DNA from: a virus
DNA length: 20,091 nucleotides
Strand: one strand, 5' to 3'
Virus record (IMG/VR): IMGVR_UViG_3300037041_000148
Location: 1-20,091 of that record
The notes under the pieces are model-generated. The model did not search any database, was not told the DNA's origin, and saw nothing but the letters and a program-made list of their open reading frames with translations. Both the position numbers and the translations under genes were made by a program. Positions within the stretch are counted from its first letter, which is position 1; each line of letters starts with the position of its first letter. Of the stretch, positions 8,573 to 15,562 are shown one piece after another.

Positions 8573-9105
8573 AATCCGTAGTTATTTAATACATTATGAT
8601 TAAGTGATGAAACGCACTCAATAAGATTATTAAATTTAATATTGTAATCTTTTACTTTTTTATAAACCTCTTTATCAAACTTTAAACCTCCAGATAAAAA
8701 TGAATATATTTCTTCTATTCTTGAATCAATTTCTTCATAGTTTATAGTTAAAGTTTCTTCGCCCTTTGACGCTTCACTAAGTAACTCGTTTTGTTTTATT
8801 ATAAAATCATCAATGCCTGTTATTCCTATTTTAGATAGTGAATCTATAACTTCATTCGCGTTTCTTTTTATAACAAGAATTCTTGGATCAAGCTCATCTT
8901 TTAATTCTTTTAACCTAAATACCTGAGACGTGTCGCAGCTTCCAATTCCTTCTGATTTTATTTTTTTTATCGCCGCTTCAAATGATTCAGATTTTCCTAT
9001 AAGCTCATGCTCGCAAGGTAATCCTGCTAATGTTAGATATAATGATAGCCATGCAGTTCTACTTCTAGGAAGGGATAAAATAATAAAATTTCTTTTATTT
9101 TTCAT
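8569..9105 (-). CDS. Sulfotransferase-like P-loop protein, 178 aa
   Basis: The N-terminus reads FIILSLPRSRTAWLSLYL (residues 7-24). This fits the 5'-phosphosulfate loop of PAPS-dependent sulfotransferases (LPRSGTTWL type). Residues R81 and S89 in ILVIKRNANEVIDSL stand eight apart, as the Arg/Ser pair binding the 3'-phosphate of PAPS does in that family. GSCDTSQ (55-61) follows a predicted helix. At 178 residues it is shorter than typical sulfotransferases (about 250-300), so the acceptor-binding part is reduced; the acceptor cannot be told. A related P-loop kinase is the main alternative. The ATG overlaps the stop of the adaptor-like gene, and the stop overlaps the citrate-synthase-like start, so both cargo genes are translationally coupled to the tail gene. 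The gene is much more AT-rich than the one before it (20-22% GC in two hand-counted lines, against 43-50% in two lines of the neighbour), suggesting acquisition. Confidence 0.7.
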   Translation of the reverse strand: MKNKRNFIILSLPRSRTAWLSLYLTLAGLPCEHELIGKSESFEAAIKKIKSEGIGSCDTSQVFRLKELKDELDPRILVIKRNANEVIDSLSKIGITGIDDFIIKQNELLSEASKGEETLTINYEEIDSRIEEIYSFLSGGLKFDKEVYKKVKDYNIKFNNLIECVSSLNHNVLNNYGL

Positions 9106-10064
9106 CGGTAGAGGAAGTAATCGTTTGGCGATGGTGATAGTAAGTCAGACCCAATTAGGTTTTCTGCTCGGCTATAGTTAGCTATCCTAAGTGGCGCGGC
9201 GGTTGGAATCTCTACATTCTCCATCTCTTTCTCTTGCTCTTGCACGGCCAAGGACAAGTTTTGCATGAACTCTTGTGCCTTACGATTCTCGCGGGAGTTA
9301 AGTGCAAGAACAGCATAGATCATTGCATCCGCATTGAATTCCATCAATTCCTTTGGATCGGTTAGATCAAAGTATTTCTTGGATGCGTAGATCGTGATAC
9401 ACTCGCAGGTTCTTGGTGCTTTGAACCTACGGAATGTAGGGTTAGCATCATTCGGTTGGTAGATGGCAATGAGAGTCTTTGCTTCCAGTGCTGTGTCGTA
9501 GGCATACACTCGAATCCTGCCTTTAGTAATTGGCTTAGTTACTCCCCGAATTCCTTTTACAAGAAGATCGGATTTTGCCAGCATTGGTGGATTCGCAGTA
9601 GTGACCTTGACCTTATGATAGGTATCATACTGGTCTTGCGCGTCAAACATCAACTCTACTCCAATGTCTTGCGGTTCTTCTACCATCACGCCGATTTGGT
9701 ATGGGTGGGTAGTATAATCTCGGAAGAGGACATGGAGTCCTCCTACCTCAATAATTCCTCTATGGCATGAATGGTCAGCATGGAGGGCAAACGCATTCGT
9801 GGCATTGAACCATTCATCCGCGAGAGATGCTGAGTCATTTCCAATCCATGCGAGTTTAATTTGCTCATAGCGAGACGGAAGCGTAAAGCAATCGTTTACG
9901 CAGCAAATTTGAACATATTCTTCTTGCGAAGTCCATGCCCTTTTATTCCATAGTAGTCGCCTTGCTTGGTTTACGGCTTTAACTCCACGCTCGTATGAAC
10001 AAGTGCCAGAGTCTCCGACGAACCCCTTCACAAGCTCTACCATCTCTTCGAGGGTATCGGCCAT
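9102..10064 (-). CDS. Putative tail/connector (adaptor-like) structural protein, 320 aa
   Basis: The N-terminus (MADTLEEMVELVKGFVGD) leads into a helix containing the pattern AVNQARRLLWNKRAW, followed by a Cys- and beta-rich part with FTLPSRYEQIKLAWI. N-termini of this kind (helix, 'N-A-R-L-W', then 'LP..y') are familiar from phage head-tail adaptor or tail-tube type proteins. The middle is beta-rich (about 90-220) and the C-terminus is helical with QEQEKEMENVEIP. It contains no enzymatic motif. It precedes the cargo pair and internal proteins and follows fibre genes, which agrees with a tail-neck role; the exact role is inferred. The start is preceded by an inverted repeat (TATCG-GTAA-CGATA on the coding strand) 6 nt away instead of a Shine-Dalgarno sequence. 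GC content is higher than in the genes on either side. Confidence 0.65.
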   Translation of the reverse strand: MADTLEEMVELVKGFVGDSGTCSYERGVKAVNQARRLLWNKRAWTSQEEYVQICCVNDCFTLPSRYEQIKLAWIGNDSASLADEWFNATNAFALHADHSCHRGIIEVGGLHVLFRDYTTHPYQIGVMVEEPQDIGVELMFDAQDQYDTYHKVKVTTANPPMLAKSDLLVKGIRGVTKPITKGRIRVYAYDTALEAKTLIAIYQPNDANPTFRRFKAPRTCECITIYASKKYFDLTDPKELMEFNADAMIYAVLALNSRENRKAQEFMQNLSLAVQEQEKEMENVEIPTAAPLRIANYSRAENLIGSDLLSPSPNDYFLYR

Positions 10065-10070
10065 AGGGAT

Positions 10071-10084
10071 TATCGTTACCGATA
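10071..10084. promoter_or_regulatory. Inverted repeat TATCG-N4-CGATA before the 320-aa gene
   Basis: The coding strand reads TATCGGTAACGATA, extended by one further matching pair to TTATCG...CGATAA. It ends 6 nt before the ATG. As RNA it could form a 5-6 bp stem with a GUAA (GNRA-type) loop. It lies in the 21-bp gap after the 55-aa gene. The same sequence plus its flank (TTATCGGTAACGATAATCC) recurs inside the giant gene. Confidence 0.6.
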
Positions 10085-10085
10085 A

Positions 10086-10253
10086 TTATTTTCCGCCAAC
10101 GGGCTTGCCAGATTTTGGCAGCGGTGCGCTGGAGTATGGGCTTGGTGTTTTAGAGCCAAGATTTGGTTTGTTGCCCATGGTTTCACGGATCATGCCGCGA
10201 GTTGGTGAGCCGCCAGAGACAAGGCGAGGATCGGTTCCTTTTAGTGGTGTCAT
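10086..10253 (-). CDS. Small Pro/Gly/Lys-rich protein of unknown function, 55 aa
   Basis: The frame from the ATG at 10253-10251 encodes a basic, Pro/Gly/Ser-rich, probably disordered peptide starting MTPLKGTDPRLVSGG and ending SGKPVGGK. I do not recognise it. An upstream ATG at 10304 would add 17 residues, but those lie inside the 3' end of the preceding gene and read as out-of-frame sequence, so the shorter start is preferred. The 26-nt gap before the start is entirely free of G on the coding strand (A/C/T only), giving an unstructured leader. It fills the space between a fibre-like gene and the adaptor-like gene, with tight spacing on both sides, which supports a real gene. A small virion component is possible but unproven. 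Confidence 0.5.
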   Translation of the reverse strand: MTPLKGTDPRLVSGGSPTRGMIRETMGNKPNLGSKTPSPYSSAPLPKSGKPVGGK

Positions 10254-10279
10254 ATATTTATTGTGGTTGTTTGTTTTGT

Positions 10280-10831
10280 TTATGCAGAGTGGATTGCAAC
10301 CCAATCTACCTGCGTGATTTGAGAAATATTATTTTCAACTCGGATAGAAAATCCAGTTGTTGTTTTACTTGCTTCAACAATAGCAAACAAGGGTGTAGCA
10401 GCGGCCCCAATAGTTGCATTGCAAAATGGAGTAACCTGTGCGCTATAATTTGTATTTGGAAGCGCGGCAAATGATACTGTTTGAATAGAGTCTCCAATTG
10501 GTATTGAAGTTATTACTCCCCTTCTAACTGTAACGGAAACTAAACCATTAACTTGTGTCTGTAATGCAGTTACATCATTTTGAAGTTCCAATACTTGTTC
10601 TGTAAGAATATCAAGTTCTTGGTTAATTTGATTGATTTCTTCTGGAGTTACATCACCCAAACCCGGAACGTCGATAGTTCCATTTGCAAGAACTTCATCA
10701 ATAAATTGTTGAAACACATTCTGCCAATTTCCAGTTGGGCAGAAATCATCTGGAACATTTGGAAATATAAGTGCTGGTGATGAATCTTGATTGTCCGTAA
10801 GCCTGTAATGGTTAATTGTTAATAATTTCAA
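10280..10831 (-). CDS. Coiled-coil fibre-like tail protein, 183 aa (TTG start)
   Basis: An N-terminal segment FPNVPDDFCPTGNWQNVFQQFIDEVL (about residues 23-48) leads to a coiled coil (EEINQINQELDILTEQVLEL and onward, about 63-93). A beta-rich C-terminal domain (about 97-183) ends in GFSIRVENNISQITQVDWVAIHSA, a layout common in short phage tail fibres. The frame has no ATG near its 5' end: the best start is TTG at 10831-10829, giving MKLLTINHYRLTDNQDSS. The first 11 codons overlap or abut the 3' end of the GIY-YIG gene by 20 bp. From codon 12 (TDNQDSS) the DNA resembles the first codons of the GIY-YIG gene (MDNQDSN). The original start was probably MDNQDSS and was displaced by the endonuclease insertion. 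Trimeric fibre or spike role is inferred. Confidence 0.75.
   Translation of the reverse strand: MKLLTINHYRLTDNQDSSPALIFPNVPDDFCPTGNWQNVFQQFIDEVLANGTIDVPGLGDVTPEEINQINQELDILTEQVLELQNDVTALQTQVNGLVSVTVRRGVITSIPIGDSIQTVSFAALPNTNYSAQVTPFCNATIGAAATPLFAIVEASKTTTGFSIRVENNISQITQVDWVAIHSA
10781..10796. repeat. Direct repeat, distal copy, flanking the GIY-YIG gene
   Basis: TGAATCTTGATTGTCC on the plus strand matches 15 of 16 bases of the copy at 11418-11433 in the same orientation. The two copies bracket the homing endonuclease body. This copy lies in codons 13-17 of the fibre-like gene. Confidence 0.6.
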
Positions 10832-11435
10832 GACAATTTATTTGTCTTTGTTTTTTTAAAGCATAAGAATTTTTAATCGCTTGAATTCTTTTTGCAAGAA
10901 AAATCGGGTCTTGTTTTATCCCTTTATATTTTTTAGATTGCTTTTCTCGTTCTTCTTTTGAAGACCATCTTTTTTTAGCAGCCAAAGACAAAATTGCCTT
11001 ATGGTTTTCGCTTAATGGAACACCTTTTTTGTGACCGCCTTTTGTTTCTGGTCGTTCAGCAACCCTTCGTTTTTGTGATTGCCTTTGTTTTTCTTTAGTT
11101 TGTTCAGAATGAAAACCAGTAGAACCGCCACCTGACATTTTATTATATCCAAATTTATTATTATTAGATTTGTAATATCTTATCCAGCTTTGCTCGCGCA
11201 AATCAAGCATATCTATATTAGTTTCTTCTAAAACATGAAACTCAAAACATTGCTTCCCATATTTGTTGTATGCGCTTTGAAGATGCTTATTGTAATGTCT
11301 GTTTTGTTTTAAATGTAAAAAATGCCTATATTCTCTATCGACAATATTTCTTGTTTGACCAATATACCAAAAGCCATTTACAGTATTTTTAATACCATAA
11401 ATGCGACCAAGTATATTTGAATCCTGATTGTCCAT
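10812..11435 (-). CDS. Free-standing GIY-YIG homing endonuclease, 207 aa
   Basis: The catalytic domain is at the N-terminus: IYGI (residues 12-15) and YIG (24-26) form the paired signature, R34/R37 in DREYRHF supply the catalytic Arg region, and E81 in LREQSWIRYY is the metal-binding Glu. GYNKMSGGG closes the domain. Two NUMOD3-like DNA-binding helices follow (HSEQTKEKQRQSQKRR about 104-120, and LSENHKAILSLAAKKRWSSKE about 139-160), then a Lys-rich C-terminus. Such enzymes cut a specific site and spread into intact copies by recombination; they are usually dispensable for the phage. It sits between the 619-aa tail gene (4-bp gap) and the coiled-coil fibre gene (20-bp overlap). The first codons are a near copy of the fibre gene's original 5' end. 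It is more AT- and Lys-rich than its neighbours, consistent with recent arrival. Confidence 0.88.
   Translation of the reverse strand: MDNQDSNILGRIYGIKNTVNGFWYIGQTRNIVDREYRHFLHLKQNRHYNKHLQSAYNKYGKQCFEFHVLEETNIDMLDLREQSWIRYYKSNNNKFGYNKMSGGGSTGFHSEQTKEKQRQSQKRRVAERPETKGGHKKGVPLSENHKAILSLAAKKRWSSKEEREKQSKKYKGIKQDPIFLAKRIQAIKNSYALKKQRQINCLEIINN
11418..11433. repeat. Direct repeat, proximal copy, at the start of the GIY-YIG gene
   Basis: TGAATCCTGATTGTCC on the plus strand encodes residues 2-6 of the endonuclease (DNQDS) on the minus strand. It differs from the copy at 10781-10796 by one base (a synonymous Gln codon change). Confidence 0.6.
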
Positions 11436-11439
11436 TGTT

Positions 11440-13299
11440 TTAATTTACGATATTGTATTCCCAATATTTTTCTTGGCAACAAGAAAATGGTTCACACTCT
11501 TGATTTTCTTCAGGGCAGTCACCTATTGGAGAATCATCGTTGTTCTTGATGTTTGCCATCAATCTTACTCGATCAACAGTAGCTGCTCCAGTTAAGTTTA
11601 CTTTGATTTGGAACTCGCTTCCTTCTACTGATGGGATGCCTGCCAAGTCATTACACTCACTTGGATCAGGAGTGTTAAACTTGTAGCGTTTGTAGCGATT
11701 GCCGCCCCGTTGTGGTAAACATTCGGTTACTACTGGCGAGCATGGTTCACATCCAAATGTCGTAGGAACTTTTAGTTGTGACCAACATGGATTGGAGTCG
11801 GCACGAAAATCAACATAGCTTTCAACGTCACCTTTTATTTCACTCAACCACATTTCTCCACCAGTAATTTTTTTGCGTAGGAACTTGTTTGTTGCGCCAC
11901 TTCGGTTGAAGTCATATCTACCAGTTGTAAAAAACGATTCAATTTTTCTGGTTCCATTTGGCCCATAATCTTCAGTTTGACTTACTGTGAATTCATAAAG
12001 ACGATTTTTATTATCTTTATCAAACGAAAATCCAAACCCCCGTTTTTCACCCTTGATAAACGCAAACAATAATTGCGTTGGTCTAAACCCAGTCCAAATA
12101 CCATTCCAACGAAATGAAAGTTGAGCATCAGGAGAAGCGGATGACGCTTGATCCAAATCAAGAACTATCATACCACGATGAAAACGATTCAACCCCTCGA
12201 CACCTTCAGCCCGATATGTTTGCGGTGCAACAGTGCTGATTAAATAGTTATCAAAAAACACTGTGGACGCGAACTGCTTCAACCAAGGAGTATCGTTCTG
12301 CACCCATTTGTTGACTTCCCTCGAAAGTTTACGAAGCGAAAAGTATCTATTGAATTCAGATTGTGTATTTGAATAGAACGCCCAACCATCGTGTGATCTA
12401 AACCAAAGTTCAGAGTTTGCTAACGCAGTATATGGAGATACGCAACCTCGCCCGATCAACGAAATACGCTGAACATTTGAAGTTGTCCATTGCGCCCTTG
12501 GTAATGAAACATCCATTGCAAATGCGCCGTTACTTGTAAGAACTACAAGCTGTCCTTGGCCGCGAAGATTCAACCCAATTTCTGGCATTACTTTCATGCC
12601 AGTTATATCGCCCATCATTGCTGGAGTTGAAAAAGCTCCACCACCAGACCAATAAATTATCTCTGTAAAGTTTTTTGTGTTGCTTGTGTCTGTAAAACCA
12701 TTGCCATAAATAATGTCAGATGCGTAAATATTGTTATTTTTATCAGAAACAAATACTCTACCAAACGCATATTCCATTATCGTTCCAATTGGCATTTCTC
12801 CTGCAAATGAATTTAATCTAGTTACGCTTGTGCTTAAATTTCCATTCCATGCAATAGGTAAATTAAATCCGTTTTGAATATACAACCAATCTTCTGCTTG
12901 CACAAACCATGTGTGCATCTGTCCCGGATCATTCCATGACCAATTTGTTGGCGTTGGTAGAGCGTAAGCATATGCTATATTATTATCTATTTTAAGAAAA
13001 TAAATTTTACCAGATACTGATAAAATCAGTCCGTCTGATGTGGTATAGTTTGTCGATCTATAGGCATACGAACCTTGAAAACTACCGCCAAGAATATCGT
13101 TAACGATAGTTTCGCTTTGTCCAGTAGCAGCTACAATTGGGATATTGCGGATGCTTGGTCTAGTTCGATTAACGCCACCTCGAAATGTCCTGTTTACCGA
13201 TTCTGATACTATAGACTCTGGTAAATACGAAGGATGCGTATCGGCATCTTGTGCTACGATACTTGTGAATCCATCAAAAACTGATCCTTCAGTTGGCAT
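11440..13299 (-). CDS. Putative tail/nozzle-type structural protein, 619 aa
   Basis: This is a large beta-rich protein with repeated short segments of the kind found in phage tail nozzle or DNA-stabilisation proteins (GKIYFLKIDNNIAYAY, EDWLYIQNGFN, ELWFRSHDGWAFYSN). The N-terminus (MPTEGSVFDGFTSIV...LPESIVSESVNRTFRGGVNRTRP) resembles openings of such tail proteins, where a short conserved arm precedes a propeller-like body. I infer a tail role from this and from its place between fibre genes and the adaptor-like gene; no diagnostic motif proves it. The last 100 residues are Cys-rich (CEPCSPVVTECLP and, near the end, CPEENQECEPFSCC). Its start overlaps the 132-aa gene by 11 bp and no Shine-Dalgarno sequence is seen. 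An inverted repeat of the TATCG-N4-CGATA family lies inside its 5' region, in the codons for ETIVNDILG. Confidence 0.7.
   Translation of the reverse strand: MPTEGSVFDGFTSIVAQDADTHPSYLPESIVSESVNRTFRGGVNRTRPSIRNIPIVAATGQSETIVNDILGGSFQGSYAYRSTNYTTSDGLILSVSGKIYFLKIDNNIAYAYALPTPTNWSWNDPGQMHTWFVQAEDWLYIQNGFNLPIAWNGNLSTSVTRLNSFAGEMPIGTIMEYAFGRVFVSDKNNNIYASDIIYGNGFTDTSNTKNFTEIIYWSGGGAFSTPAMMGDITGMKVMPEIGLNLRGQGQLVVLTSNGAFAMDVSLPRAQWTTSNVQRISLIGRGCVSPYTALANSELWFRSHDGWAFYSNTQSEFNRYFSLRKLSREVNKWVQNDTPWLKQFASTVFFDNYLISTVAPQTYRAEGVEGLNRFHRGMIVLDLDQASSASPDAQLSFRWNGIWTGFRPTQLLFAFIKGEKRGFGFSFDKDNKNRLYEFTVSQTEDYGPNGTRKIESFFTTGRYDFNRSGATNKFLRKKITGGEMWLSEIKGDVESYVDFRADSNPCWSQLKVPTTFGCEPCSPVVTECLPQRGGNRYKRYKFNTPDPSECNDLAGIPSVEGSEFQIKVNLTGAATVDRVRLMANIKNNDDSPIGDCPEENQECEPFSCCQEKYWEYNIVN
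13095..13108. promoter_or_regulatory. Inverted repeat TATCG-N4-CGATA inside the 619-aa gene
   Basis: TATCGTTAACGATA is a perfect 14-bp palindrome about 190 bp into the coding sequence, preceded on the coding strand by AAAC exactly as in the copies before the two fibre genes. No start codon follows at the usual 4-6 nt, so it would not act as a leader hairpin here. Confidence 0.45.
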
Positions 13300-13687
13300 T
13301 TGCAGTTACAGATAAGCACTCGTTGGCAACTTCATCAAAGTTATACTGTGGAATATCAGTAAATGTAATTTGCCCTGCATTGGCTTGTCTTGTAATTTCA
13401 GTTTGCCATTGAGCAACTGAAATAAGTTTTGGAGTCAGTTCGTGAGGAATTGAATCATACCAAACTTTAAGCTGAAGCAGTTTTGCAGTTGAGAAAAATG
13501 ACTCAATGTATTTTTCAGCTTCATCGTATGGATCAATAACAGGAGGCATAAGCTCTCCATCTTTTAGAATCCATCCAATATCTGCAACATCACTTGGAAG
13601 ATATATGTCAGTTTGGCTAGATACCCAAATTGCATCTGCTTCTACTATGTTTTTAACAATATTATTTTCTATTTGTGCGTATCTCAT
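13289..13687 (-). CDS. Small fibre-associated protein (tail-fibre assembly-like), 132 aa
   Basis: The sequence opens MRYAQIENNIVKNIVEADA with aromatic/acidic strands (WVSSQTDIYLPSDVADIGWIL). It then has a GELMPPVIDPYDEAEKYI segment and a helical C-terminal half with AQWQTEITRQANAG. Small proteins with this opening (a short beta domain that 'describes' a residue pair, then helices) are often encoded just after tail fibres and act as fibre chaperones or caps; here this is inference. The ATG overlaps the stop of the poly-Gly fibre gene (ATGA), so the two are coupled. The 3' end overlaps the next gene by 11 bp. No catalytic motif or membrane segment is seen. Confidence 0.65.
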   Translation of the reverse strand: MRYAQIENNIVKNIVEADAIWVSSQTDIYLPSDVADIGWILKDGELMPPVIDPYDEAEKYIESFFSTAKLLQLKVWYDSIPHELTPKLISVAQWQTEITRQANAGQITFTDIPQYNFDEVANECLSVTANAN

Positions 13688-14763
13688 AAGAAATATTTGA
13701 TAATTACAACGCCGCTTCCGCCACTACCACCGGGACTATTTGTAGTGGAACCACCGCCACCGCCACCGCCACCTCCTGTATTTGGAGTTCCAGAAGCGGC
13801 TGGAGAACTATTGCTTGGAGCACCATAACCTCCACCGCCCTGACCGCCAATTCCTCCACGGCCACCACCACCGCCGCCAGCATAATAGAGAGGTGTTCCA
13901 GAAATACTTAAAAGCAATCCATCTCCTCCTTTGCCTCCAAAGGCTCCCCCGTCTGCTCCTACTTGTCCAGCACCACCGCCACCGCCACCGCCGTAAACCC
14001 CGCCCCCAACCCCCGCACCGCCAGCATATCCTATACCTGATACGCCGAACCCACCTGATGAAGCCGGTGTATTATTATATCCACCGCCGCCGCCGCCAGA
14101 ACCTCCGGCTGCACCATTCGCGCTACTACCGACAATTGCGCCATTTCCACCACGACCACCGCCAATAACAGAGATGTTTCCAAAAATACTTGAGCCTCCA
14201 TTGCCAGCGGGGGAGCCGCCTGCTCCAATTGTAATTGTGATGCTTGAGCTTGGAGTTACAATTACATTAGTAAAGTAAAGAAGACCTCCTGCGCCTCCAC
14301 CGCCATTTGCATAATCATCATTATCAGTAACTCCTCCACCTCCACCGCCAATAACCAAAAGTTCTGCGATTCTATTTACTGTAGAAGGAACAGTCCATGT
14401 TGTGCTTGTTAAGAATGTTTGGATTGTTGGCGTTGGGCTTGGAGGAACGGGACTATCTGAATCTCTTTCTTGATAAGCTGTTTGCCAGACTGTTCCATCA
14501 TACCACTCGAAAATTCCAAGTTGTGTGTTGTAGTAGATACTACCTACAAGTGCTGGAGATGGTCTGCCAGCAGTATTCCCGCTTACAACACGATTTGCTG
14601 TTAACGATGAACTTTGGGCGGCAGCAGAAATCCATGTGGTTCCATTATACCATTCAAATACGTTTGTATCTGTATTGTAATAAACAAATCCTTGGACTGC
14701 TGGAGCAGGGCGTCTTACTGTTGGCCCTTTATTTATTAAGCCATAATAGTTTTGTAGGTTCAT
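13684..14763 (-). CDS. Glycine-rich tail fibre / adhesin-like protein, 359 aa
   Basis: Two copies of a short beta module (RPAPAVQGFVYYNTDTNVFEW at about residues 18-44, and RPSPALVGSIYYNTQLGIFEW at about 67-94) are followed by a Pro-rich hinge. From about residue 139 a long glycine-rich domain runs to the end, with GGGGGG runs separated by short variable loops and the terminal strand GVVIIKYFL. Glycine-rich domains of this build form the receptor-binding tips of several phage adhesins, so a host-recognition role is likely. I take the ATG at 14763-14761, which overlaps the preceding stop (ATGA); an ATG six codons upstream would intrude into the previous gene. The gene holds CCACCG-type triplet runs that could slip in replication. 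Confidence 0.8.
   Translation of the reverse strand: MNLQNYYGLINKGPTVRRPAPAVQGFVYYNTDTNVFEWYNGTTWISAAAQSSSLTANRVVSGNTAGRPSPALVGSIYYNTQLGIFEWYDGTVWQTAYQERDSDSPVPPSPTPTIQTFLTSTTWTVPSTVNRIAELLVIGGGGGGVTDNDDYANGGGGAGGLLYFTNVIVTPSSSITITIGAGGSPAGNGGSSIFGNISVIGGGRGGNGAIVGSSANGAAGGSGGGGGGYNNTPASSGGFGVSGIGYAGGAGVGGGVYGGGGGGGAGQVGADGGAFGGKGGDGLLLSISGTPLYYAGGGGGGRGGIGGQGGGGYGAPSNSSPAASGTPNTGGGGGGGGGSTTNSPGGSGGSGVVIIKYFL
13751..13776. repeat. CCACCG/CCGCCA simple-sequence run in the poly-Gly fibre
   Basis: A pure CCx triplet run encodes consecutive Gly codons near the C-terminus of the adhesin-like protein. A similar run lies near 13972-13992. Because the repeat unit is three bases, slippage would change loop length without a frameshift. 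Confidence 0.6.
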
Positions 14764-15557
14764 ACTGTAAATATTTTCCAAGTTAATCCATTGAAGATAA
14801 GTGTAAACAATTTCCCACTTATATTACAAATCAAATCCTCTGCCAATCCTTCGATTGTCTGTCCATTTCTGTTTATAGTCAGATTGTTTGTTTGCCATGT
14901 AGTTCCCCTATCCGCAATCATTGTAAAACTATTTGCTGCCGGGGATAATGGTAAAGTCAATGTGAATGGGCCTGCTGTTGTATCTGCAAAAATTTGTTGT
15001 CCAGATATTATTGTCGCATTTGAGTTTCTTGTAATCCATTCTGTAGGAGGTGTAGGTGTAGGAATTACAACTGTTTCAAATTGCGGGATTCCACTTGAGT
15101 TGATTTTTAGAAATTGACCATTTGTTCCAGTTGTCCAAGCAACAGGGTCTAGCGGTTGATTTCTTGTTAATACTCCACTTCCTGCTGGAAATACTGCGGG
15201 ATCAATATCTGTTTTCCAAACCAACTTGTTTTGGATGGTATTAAATGTAAGATATGATTCTTCAGTTGGATTTGTTAAAGTTTTTTTACACCCGTCATTT
15301 TCTTCTACAATTACTTTTGTAGCTGTAGTTGATGCGTCGAATGGATCGCATGAATCGAATGGATTAACAACCCATTTCAATTTACCCTGATCGGCATCAT
15401 ATGTTAAGATTGCGTCAGTCGATGGATTGGTAAGTGTTTTTTGACAGGCAGCAGAATCTTCTACAATAATACGCTTGCCATTAGAGGTCAATTCAAGTGG
15501 TTCACAAAGTAATGGGAATTCACTATCGCAAGGTGGGGCTGGAGTGCATGGAGTCAT
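14760..15557 (-). CDS. Tail fibre-like protein with C-terminal beta domain, 265 aa
   Basis: The Cys/Pro-rich N-terminus (MTPCTPAPPCDSEFPLLC) is followed by two copies of a 34-residue unit (KRIIVEDSAACQKTLTNPST... at about 29-62 and TKVIVEENDGCKKTLTNPTE... at about 81-114). A linker and a C-terminal beta domain (about 180-265) follow. That domain carries the pattern PFTLTLPLSP...SFTMIADRG...LTINRNGQTIEGLAEDL...LIFNGLTWKIFTV, common at the ends of phage fibres. The frame also has an ATG at 15593, but it would overlap the 91-aa gene by 31 bp. The ATG at 15557-15555 lies 5 nt after that gene's stop and is preferred. No Shine-Dalgarno sequence is visible for either. It is coupled by ATGA to the poly-Gly fibre. 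Fibre function is inferred from the domain pattern and neighbours. Confidence 0.75.
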   Translation of the reverse strand: MTPCTPAPPCDSEFPLLCEPLELTSNGKRIIVEDSAACQKTLTNPSTDAILTYDADQGKLKWVVNPFDSCDPFDASTTATKVIVEENDGCKKTLTNPTEESYLTFNTIQNKLVWKTDIDPAVFPAGSGVLTRNQPLDPVAWTTGTNGQFLKINSSGIPQFETVVIPTPTPPTEWITRNSNATIISGQQIFADTTAGPFTLTLPLSPAANSFTMIADRGTTWQTNNLTINRNGQTIEGLAEDLICNISGKLFTLIFNGLTWKIFTV

Positions 15558-15562
15558 AAGTT

